Assembly (NCBI GenBank): GCA_002325765.1
Contig: DCST01000007.1
Coordinates: forward strand, 7,825-20,361
Direction of reading: 5' to 3'
Length of the DNA: 12,537 nt
Origin: a bacterium UBA1459
Lineage (GTDB): Bacteria > Pseudomonadota > Alphaproteobacteria > CAJXXZ01 > UBA1459
Shown: positions 7,593 through 12,537 of the stretch, one piece after another
Layout: every line of letters starts with the position of its first letter
Numbering within the stretch: position 1 is the stretch's first letter
Translations under genes and position numbers: made by a program
The notes under the pieces: model-generated
Database searches by the model: none
The model's input: the letters and a program-made list of their open reading frames with translations, nothing else
Told to the model about the DNA's origin: nothing

Positions 7593-8729
7593 TTATATAA
7601 ATTTATATAAACTATCAATATATTTATCATTTAAAAAACTACATACTATATTAACTAGATTATTAACTCTAGATCCTTGTATATAAATTACATCTTTAAA
7701 ATTACTATCAAAGTTAAAATTAGTAGCTTTTTTACTTTTAATATCAATATTATACATATATAGTTTATTGATATAAATGCACGAATCTACTAATTCTCCT
7801 ATTTGTTGAAAAATATTATCTTGTTCATTGCCAAGTTCTATAATATTACCTAAAATAAAATCACATATTTCTTTTCTACTATTAATAAGATGTATTACAT
7901 ACTGAAAAGACATCCAATTACAATTAAAAGAATGATCATATATCTTTTTATTATTAAATATTATAAAATTACCTCTATGATTAGGTAAATACAACTCATT
8001 TTCCAATTTAATATTATTAATATTTAATAATTTACATAAGGCTTTACATTTTTCATAATTTGAATCTTCAATTGTTATATAATTTTTGAAGTATTTACTC
8101 ATAGAAGCTGGTCCTATCGCTGCTTTGCGAGTATATTCACTTACAGATGACTCTTCTTTAATAATATTATCTAGAGATTTAAATGCACTAACATGCTCTA
8201 ATCCAATTGATCCATATACACATATATCTGGACATATAATTCTACTAATATCACTTACTTCTCCAATAGAACTTGTACCAATTTCAATAATACAATAATC
8301 ATAACTATTATTTAATAATAATAACTCTAAACAAATAGATATAATCATATTATAACTACGCCTTGTATATAATATTTTTCCAGGTAACATTTGAGTTAAC
8401 ATAAATTTTATGCTTGTTTTTCCACTTGCTCCTAATACAGCAATTACAGAATTTTTATATTTTTCTCTTATTATCGATGTATATTTTTTTAAAAAATTTA
8501 TAATATCTGAAACAATAATTTGAGTAATATTAATATTTTGCATCTGATTAGTAAGTATTACAGTAGCTCCATTTAGTATTGCTTCACCTATATAATCATT
8601 ATTGATTGCTACAAATAGTGATTGTGGTGTTACGTATTTAGAGTACATATGTGTCGCCTTTATATTAGTAATATCTTCTTTGTTTCCAAAAATCTGAGCA
8701 TGTAAATTTTCTAGTATATCAAGATTCAT
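7593..8729 (-). CDS. murF: UDP-N-acetylmuramoyl-tripeptide--D-alanyl-D-alanine ligase (MurF), divergent
   Basis: MurF adds D-Ala-D-Ala to the UDP-MurNAc tripeptide with ATP, the last cytoplasmic step of peptidoglycan precursor synthesis. Mur ligase landmarks: TPQSLFVAI (34-42) of the N-terminal domain; P-loop GASGKTS (100-106); SYN (125-127) for the usual NFNN; IEIGTSSIGE (148-157); IGLEHV (175-180) with the conserved His; DHSFNCNW (265-272) for DSYNANP; FILGNIIELG (291-300); YIQGSR (349-354). The order is complete, but the protein is 378 residues against about 450 in typical MurF, with a trimmed N-terminal domain. Where MurF has the carbamoylated lysine (pattern I-A-x-A-K-x-E), this protein reads IIKEESS (189-195), apparently Glu for Lys. 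Activity may be altered or failing. No other mur gene is in view, and no clear ribosome binding site is seen. Confidence 0.82.
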   Translation of the reverse strand: MNLDILENLHAQIFGNKEDITNIKATHMYSKYVTPQSLFVAINNDYIGEAILNGATVILTNQMQNINITQIIVSDIINFLKKYTSIIREKYKNSVIAVLGASGKTSIKFMLTQMLPGKILYTRRSYNMIISICLELLLLNNSYDYCIIEIGTSSIGEVSDISRIICPDICVYGSIGLEHVSAFKSLDNIIKEESSVSEYTRKAAIGPASMSKYFKNYITIEDSNYEKCKALCKLLNINNIKLENELYLPNHRGNFIIFNNKKIYDHSFNCNWMSFQYVIHLINSRKEICDFILGNIIELGNEQDNIFQQIGELVDSCIYINKLYMYNIDIKSKKATNFNFDSNFKDVIYIQGSRVNNLVNIVCSFLNDKYIDSLYKFI

Positions 8730-8857
8730 AAATTAATTTTAAAAAATAAATATAAAAATATATATAAAATCATTATTAATAATTTTAATTAATATAAGCA
8801 AATTTATTATAGCAGACTGTTTATCGAAACAATATAATATAAGATTTAAATTTTATA

Positions 8858-9403
8858 TTATGTATTCAAAAACAATATATTTATTGTTGTATTTGGTAAT
8901 GGTTTAAAAAATTCCTCTAGTTTTTCTAGTCTGTTTTTTTGTGCTTGGTTTATTCTTGCTTGTATTTTTTGTGGATCTTGTTTATCTTCAATATCGCTTG
9001 ATTCATTAGAACTTAAATCACTAATGCTTTCTGTTGGTTCATACTCTTTTATAACTTTTTCTATTTTAGTAAGAATAGATGGGTTATTTTTTAAAGTTAT
9101 CATGAATCTTTTTACTATTTGTTGTTCTACTGGAGTTAACTCAACACTACAATCTATTTGTTCTAATTTATTGTTTATTTGAGATATTTTTTTAGTATTT
9201 ATAGGCTGATTTATTAATTCATGCAATTTGTTAGAAATGTTATTTATTTCTTCATATAAATTTGTATTCAGAGCTTGATTGGATTTACTTTCTTTGGATA
9301 TATCTTCTGAATCACATGTGTCTTGAGATATTGTGAGATCTTTATGATTTTCTTGCAGAATAGATAAACTATTAGAACAGTAAATTAATATGTATGTTAA
9401 CAT
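8858..9403 (-). CDS. Orphan acidic 181-residue protein
   Basis: No family recognised. After a short hydrophobic start (MLTYILIYCSNSLSIL) comes a Ser/Asp/Glu-rich stretch (20-45), probable coiled coils at about 48-82 (YEEINNISNKLHELIN), a globular-looking helix pair at 88-120 (TPVEQQIVKRFMITLKNNPS), an acidic disordered linker at 122-142 and a final charged helix (145-166). The N-terminus is too polar after residue 16 for a clear signal peptide call. The region just upstream of its ATG resembles that of the orphan gene starting at 11707, and both begin ATG TTA, which supports this start. It lies 128 bp upstream of murF in the same direction. It could be a secreted or host-directed protein, but nothing here proves that. 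Confidence 0.65.
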   Translation of the reverse strand: MLTYILIYCSNSLSILQENHKDLTISQDTCDSEDISKESKSNQALNTNLYEEINNISNKLHELINQPINTKKISQINNKLEQIDCSVELTPVEQQIVKRFMITLKNNPSILTKIEKVIKEYEPTESISDLSSNESSDIEDKQDPQKIQARINQAQKNRLEKLEEFFKPLPNTTINILFLNT

Positions 9404-9429
9404 ATAAATATATTAACAAAAAAACTTTT
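9404..9429 (-). promoter_or_regulatory. Upstream element shared with the gene at 11707
   Basis: Read on plus from the start codon outward, AAATATAT-type sequence is followed by CAAAAAAACTTT (9417-9428). The same order occurs upstream of 11707, where the block is CAAAAAAATACTTT (11721-11734). On the coding strand this is AAAGT, a run of seven T, G, then a TATAT stretch ending at ATGTTA. It could be a shared promoter or 5' leader. Its AT content makes chance likeness a real risk. Confidence 0.35.
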
Positions 9430-9620
9430 ATTTATAAAATTAAAAGAAAAATAAATACTATATAGAATATTATATATTTAAATATTTGTATTAATAGCAT
9501 ATAAAAAGATCTATATTTATTATGTTTTGATATATAAATATAAAGTTTAATATTAATTTATACTTATAAAGTATATTTTTTCTACATTATATTATATTTT
9601 TCTATATATGCTACTAGTTC

Positions 9621-9655
9621 AATTTCTACTTTATTGATAATATATAGTAGAAATT
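9621..9655 (+). terminator. Inverted repeat with T run, possible hairpin terminator
   Basis: AATTTCTACT (9621-9630) pairs perfectly with AGTAGAAATT (9646-9655) across a 15-base loop, and four T residues follow directly. The stem has only three G-C pairs. It may terminate plus-strand transcription or be left from a lost mobile element, but no gene reads into it from the left on plus. Confidence 0.3.
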
Positions 9656-9688
9656 TTTTGGATCAACATATTTTCATAATCTTATATA

Positions 9689-9936
9689 ATGAAACTCTAT
9701 CCAAAATGAATTGAAAGAATATCTGATTTCAGAATTTGATAATTGATTTCATAAATAAATTCTACAGAAAATATAATACATTCAAATAGATATTATTAAT
9801 TGTATATATAATAGAAGAAGATAAAAATCCTACTAGAAAAAATTCTATCAGGAAATATTACTATTTCAGTTTGAATGTAAAAATACTTCATATCAAGCCC
9901 AATAATCACAATCTTATACAAGAAAACACTAAATAA
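9689..9936 (+). pseudogene. Possible remnant of a small gene
   Basis: An ATG at 9689 opens a six-codon frame; the neighbouring frame then reads NSIQNELKEYLISEFDN (9693-9743) to a TGA. The next frame reads IIDFINKFYRKYNTFK, a TAG at 9787, then 48 open codons (9790-9933) including EEDKNPTRKNSIRKYYYFSL and HIKPNNHNLIQENTK, ending in TAA. Together they would make a basic protein of about 80 residues with one or two frameshifts and one stop. I recognise no family. The evidence is only protein-like composition, so chance is possible. Confidence 0.3.
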
Positions 9937-9939
9937 AAA

Positions 9940-9966
9940 TTGTTAAAAAATTTTTAAATATATAAT
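9940..9966 (+). promoter_or_regulatory. Candidate adk promoter
   Basis: TTGTTA (9940-9945) and TATAAT (9961-9966) lie 15 bases apart, 31 bases before the adk ATG. The -10 matches sigma-70 consensus and the spacing is a little short. No Shine-Dalgarno sequence is seen before the ATG. Confidence 0.3.
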
Positions 9967-9997
9967 ATAAAATATTGTTTGTATTATAAAATATGAT

Positions 9998-10606
9998 ATG
10001 GGAACATGTTGTATTATTGGTAGTCCATGCGCAGGAAAAGGCACTCAATGCAATTTATTATCTGAACTTGGATATACTTTTATATCTGCAGGTAATTTAT
10101 TAAGAGAAAAATATCCTAAGGGAACACCAGAAAGATCTTTATTAGATAGTGGAGGATTAATAAATATTAATATTATCTCGGAATTAATAAATAATAAAAT
10201 AATGGAGTTAAATTTTAATATTATTATAGATGGTTATCCTAGAACTGCCGAACAAGCAAATAATTTAAATGATTTTTTAAAAAAGAATAATAAGCCTTTA
10301 AGTTGTGTTATAGTGCTTGATGCAGAGAAAAAAATTTTATTATCAAGAACCAGATCAAGATATTTTTGTAATATATGCCAAAAAACATTTAATAAGAAGA
10401 GTAAATGTTGTAATATTAATACTATTCGAAGAGATGATGATACAGATGAAATCTTTAATAAAAGATATTTTACTTGGAAAGAATCATTAGAAAATCTAAT
10501 AAAAATATTTGATTGTCATATTTATTATATTGATACAAATAAAGATATAAATAGCATTAAAAATGAAATTTTAATACAATTATCTAATAATACTGTGATT
10601 AAATAA
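9998..10606 (+). CDS. adk: Adenylate kinase with short cysteine-bearing LID
   Basis: Cytoplasmic enzyme interconverting ATP + AMP and 2 ADP. The P-loop is GSPCAGKGTQ (8-17). AGNLLR (31-36) matches the AMP-binding segment, DGYPRTAEQA (78-87) carries the conserved Arg, and RRDDD (144-148) closes the LID. The LID (about 120-147) has Cys124-x2-Cys127 and Cys137-Cys138, suggesting the zinc-binding type, but it is shorter than the roughly 38 residues usual in long-form enzymes and the second Cys pair is adjacent rather than spaced. The C-terminal helix is present (202 residues in all). It stands alone between a remnant-filled spacer and a convergent orphan gene, not in the ribosomal protein operon where many bacteria keep it. 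Confidence 0.93.
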   Translation: MGTCCIIGSPCAGKGTQCNLLSELGYTFISAGNLLREKYPKGTPERSLLDSGGLININIISELINNKIMELNFNIIIDGYPRTAEQANNLNDFLKKNNKPLSCVIVLDAEKKILLSRTRSRYFCNICQKTFNKKSKCCNINTIRRDDDTDEIFNKRYFTWKESLENLIKIFDCHIYYIDTNKDINSIKNEILIQLSNNTVIK

Positions 10607-10697
10607 ATATCGAAATGTGGTCTGTATATTATTGATTTTTTATATATTAAGGAAAACTAATAGAATTATTATCAAATAAGTTAAATTATTTATTATA

Positions 10698-11228
10698 TTA
10701 ATCTTCAAATAAGTCTGATCTTGAATTTGGTTTTGTTTGATCTGGGTCTAATGCTATATATTGTGTTAATTCTTCTAATGTTTTATTAGTTTGTATAGCT
10801 ATATTAAATGCACTTTGTTTTTCATCTAATTCGTTGGATTGTAACGCTGTATCTATGAATGGGAATGTTTTTTTTATGTATTGTCCTAATAGTATTACAT
10901 TTTCTTGATCTTCTTCTTTTATTAATGGATATAACTCTATCAATTTCTTGAGCTTATTCACTATCGTGCATTTCATTTGAATTAAATTCATATCTAACTT
11001 AGCAATTTCCTTGTCTGCTATTTGATATTTTTGCACTTCTATTAATTCTTCTAAATATCCATTTATTTTTTTACCTACATTAAGTATACTTTGTGCATCA
11101 TTAAGTATACTTTGTTTATCGCCTAATTTGTTAGATGCAAATTTTATTTTATTATTTATTAAGTCGATTGTTATTTCTCCTATGCATTGTCCTAATATTA
11201 TTACTGCTATATTTTGTCGATTTTTTTT
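10698..11228 (-). CDS. 3' part of a frameshifted orphan gene
   Basis: This frame is open from just below a TGA at 11250-11252 to the TAA at 10698, but it has no ATG before residue LDM far inside; only a GTG at 11036. It therefore looks like the continuation of the gene at 11707-11207, entered at the A8 run 11221-11228. From the run it reads NRQNIAVIILGQCIGEITID, then two related units. The unit near the run has VIILGQ, SNKLGDKQS, an NDAQSILNV stretch and LEEL; the later one has VILLGQYI, SNELDEKQSAFN and LEEL. The end is polar and acidic (TKPNSRSDLFED). About 176 residues come from this frame. No family is recognised; helical character is likely. If no slippage occurs it is untranslated or starts weakly at the GTG. 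Confidence 0.55.
   Translation of the reverse strand, partial: KKNRQNIAVIILGQCIGEITIDLINNKIKFASNKLGDKQSILNDAQSILNVGKKINGYLEELIEVQKYQIADKEIAKLDMNLIQMKCTIVNKLKKLIELYPLIKEEDQENVILLGQYIKKTFPFIDTALQSNELDEKQSAFNIAIQTNKTLEELTQYIALDPDQTKPNSRSDLFED
11078..11115. repeat. 17-bp direct repeat, 21-bp period
   Basis: CATTAAGTATACTTTGT occurs at 11078-11094 and again at 11099-11115. The 21-bp offset is seven codons, so in the minus-strand frame it duplicates QSILN (QSILNDA, QSILNVG). It looks like a recent in-frame tandem duplication. Confidence 0.85.
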
Positions 11229-11707
11229 ATACTTAGAAATGACAGTAAATCAATCAATTTATATGACTTATCCATCATCTCACGTGTTGCTTTATGTAAT
11301 TCTAGATCCATAAATAGATCGTCTATTTTTGAAAATTCTGATATACTGGATGTTACAAATTGATTTTGCTCTTTTTGGATTAACTGATTAATTATATCTT
11401 GTGCTTGTGCTTTAAACCACTCAGTATTTATGTTGCCTGATTCGTCTATTAAATTGTGCTTACAAATTATCTCGCGTACTTTGTTTTGTAAATAATAATC
11501 TAGACCCTTTGTTTCTAAAACTTCTGGTATATTGGATACTGCAAACTGCTCTTTCTCATTACTATTAGGTATAACATCATTTAGTTGTTTTTTATTCTTT
11601 GTTGTTATAACCTCTTCCTCTTTAATATTATCATTACTATTAGACATAGCGTAAGTAATAGAATTTTTAAATTTGAATGAAATGTCAATAAAATTTATAA
11701 TTAACAT
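11207..11707 (-). CDS. 5' part of a frameshifted orphan gene (A8 slippery site near its end)
   Basis: No family recognised. After a start at 11707 (MLIINFIDISFKFKNSITYA) or at the internal ATG 11647 (MSNSNDN) comes an acidic polar stretch, then helices (KGLDYYLQNKVREIICKHNL, AQAQDIINQLIQKEQNQF, DDLFMDLELHKATREMMDKS). The frame ends in IKKIDKI and TAG at 11207. On the coding strand, just before that, is ATA AAA AAA ATC, where A_AAA_AAA is a classical -1 slippery heptamer in the right phase. Moving -1 enters the open frame running to 10698 and gives a protein of about 316 (from 11647) or 336 residues. The upstream region resembles that of the orphan at 9403, which favours the 11707 start. It lies 62 bp after rpsB. 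Confidence 0.6.
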   Translation of the reverse strand: MLIINFIDISFKFKNSITYAMSNSNDNIKEEEVITTKNKKQLNDVIPNSNEKEQFAVSNIPEVLETKGLDYYLQNKVREIICKHNLIDESGNINTEWFKAQAQDIINQLIQKEQNQFVTSSISEFSKIDDLFMDLELHKATREMMDKSYKLIDLLSFLSIKKIDKI

Positions 11708-11734
11708 AAATATATAATATCAAAAAAATACTTT
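11708..11734 (-). promoter_or_regulatory. Upstream element shared with the gene at 9403
   Basis: On plus, AAATATATAATAT (11708-11720) and CAAAAAAATACTTT (11721-11734) follow the start codon complement, in the same order as at 9404-9429. On the coding strand a TATAT-rich stretch abuts the ATG, with a seven-T run above it. It may be a promoter separate from rpsB, allowing the orphan gene its own regulation. Confidence 0.35.
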
Positions 11735-11769
11735 AACGATTAAGCAAAAATTAAAAAAATCACTTAGCA

Positions 11770-12537
11770 TTAAGAGGTTTGTTTATTATGAAAAGTATGC
11801 CTTCTTCTTGTAAGTGAAAATATATCAGATTTTTCCTTATTAAATACTTTTTTTGGCGCTTTATCTTTACCTATAGCAATAGATTCTCCTAAAGACTTAA
11901 GTATATAGCTTATAGAAGTAGATGATTCTACGTTTGATGCAATAGGAATATCTATGTTATTTTTGTTACCATTCGTATCGCATATACCTATAACAGGTAT
12001 TTTTCTAATATTAGCTTCTTTAACACAAATTTTTTCTTTATGTACATCAGTAATAATAATTATTTCTGGAGGACTTTTCATATTTTTAATACCTGCAAAT
12101 TGCTCTAAATCTTTTTTAAGTTTACGAGCCATAACTGATTTTTCCTTTTTGGTATATTCGCTGTTTGTTGCATTTAATGTTTTTTCAGTATTTATAATTG
12201 ATCTAATTTTCTTTTGTATTGTAGAAAAATTAGTAAGTGTACCAGGACTCCATTTTTTACATACATAGAAAATACCAGTTTTTTCTGCAAATGCTTTAAT
12301 GGTTGGGCTTATTGATTCTTTTGTACCAACTATTAATACATTACCTCCTTTAGATGTAATTTCTTCAATCTTTTGTTGAGCATTTTGTATCCCAATTATT
12401 GTATAGTCTAAATTAATAATAGCTCTACCTTCCAGTTTTCCAAAAATAAAAGGTCTCATACTTGCATGAGTTGCTTCAGTTCTATGCCCTAAAGCGCAAC
12501 CATTTTCAAGTAATTTATTAATAGTGACTTCCTCTCT
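11770..12537 (-). CDS. rpsB: 30S ribosomal protein S2 (5' end outside window)
   Basis: S2 sits on the small ribosomal subunit and is needed for S1 binding. The frame stays open to the window edge, giving 255 visible residues: EEVTINKLLENGCALGHRT matches the S2 N-terminus (VTMRQLLEAGVHFGHQT in typical proteins), followed by MRPFIFGKLEGRAIINL, the NVLIVGTKE segment, KKWSPGTLTNF (where relatives have RWLGGTLTN), SPPEIIIITDVHKE, ANIRKIPVIGICDTN and the IDIPIASN motif. The real start is probably only a few codons beyond the window, so the ATG at 12459 is internal. In most bacteria tsf (EF-Ts) follows rpsB; here an orphan gene follows instead. The WNP motif after FGHQT is replaced by EATHAS. Confidence 0.95.
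   Translation of the reverse strand, partial: REEVTINKLLENGCALGHRTEATHASMRPFIFGKLEGRAIINLDYTIIGIQNAQQKIEEITSKGGNVLIVGTKESISPTIKAFAEKTGIFYVCKKWSPGTLTNFSTIQKKIRSIINTEKTLNATNSEYTKKEKSVMARKLKKDLEQFAGIKNMKSPPEIIIITDVHKEKICVKEANIRKIPVIGICDTNGNKNNIDIPIASNVESSTSISYILKSLGESIAIGKDKAPKKVFNKEKSDIFSLTRRRHTFHNKQTS

Larger units (their letters stand above)
9404..9997. other. 594-bp intergenic region: hairpin and possible gene remnant
   Basis: No intact gene is seen here. From 9430 to about 9600 the DNA is simple AT-rich sequence with stops in all frames. The stretch holds an inverted repeat (9621-9655), protein-like fragments on plus (9689-9936), and the upstream regions of the divergent orphan gene (left) and adk (right). 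I find no tRNA or other structured RNA signature. Confidence 0.6.

Noticed and set aside
8086..8298. A 70-codon ORF on plus
   Set aside because: It is antisense to the conserved central domain of murF.
8834..8861. A 9-bp inverted repeat overlapping the stop of the 181-residue orphan
   Set aside because: The stem is entirely A-T and lies in AT-rich DNA, so it is too weak to call a terminator.
11128..11313. A 61-codon ORF on plus
   Set aside because: It is antisense to the split orphan gene, with no ribosome binding site or recognisable content.
11954..12268. A 104-codon hydrophobic ORF on plus
   Set aside because: It lies opposite the conserved rpsB frame and is a shadow of it.
11770..12459. 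A complete 229-residue S2 starting at ATG 12459
   Set aside because: The 26 codons before it match the S2 N-terminus; the gene is cut by the window end.

Overview
The window reads as a piece of the reduced chromosome of an obligate intracellular bacterium, most likely an alphaproteobacterial endosymbiont of the Rickettsiales or Holosporales type. That placement is inferred from the very AT-rich DNA (roughly a fifth to a quarter G+C by eye), short divergent versions of core genes, AT-rich spacers, decayed genes and lysine/asparagine-rich orphan proteins. No 16S gene or other decisive taxonomic marker is present.

Layout, left to right. (1) 1-779, plus: 3' end of pnp (polynucleotide phosphorylase), overlapping tail to tail by 6 bp with (2) a leftward cluster at 4908-774: a major facilitator superfamily (MFS) transporter, dprA two bases later, and a 542-residue orphan with coiled-coil segments. 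(3) An 88-bp divergent intergenic region, then argS on plus, whose arginyl-tRNA synthetase carries an unusual N-terminal pair of predicted membrane helices. (4) 6599-7592: an 87-codon ORF of doubtful status, then a coiled-coil gene broken into successive frames, three of whose breaks fall at A runs where one extra A would restore the frame. (5) A divergent murF and a 181-residue orphan, both minus. (6) A 594-bp spacer with a hairpin and a possible gene remnant, then adk on plus. (7) 11707-10698, minus: an orphan gene split between two frames exactly at an A8 run that forms an in-frame A_AAA_AAA slippery heptamer; a repeated motif in the second half suggests both halves belong to one protein. 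(8) At the right edge, rpsB on minus, cut by the window end; its usual partner tsf does not follow.

The recognised genes serve housekeeping: RNA decay (pnp), translation (argS, rpsB), nucleotide balance (adk), peptidoglycan precursor synthesis (murF), DNA uptake/recombination (dprA) and solute exchange (MFS). The lineage-specific material is the set of coiled-coil or charged orphans (774-2402, 8858-9403, 10698-11707) and the wrecks between genes. Two of these orphans share a similar sequence just upstream of the start codon, which may mean shared regulation.

I found no tRNA or rRNA gene, CRISPR array, insertion sequence, phage module, toxin-antitoxin pair or defence system. The points most worth a second look are the A8-tract frameshift gene, the membrane-anchored ArgRS, the one-directional A-run breaks and a MurF that appears to lack the lysine usually carbamoylated in the active site.
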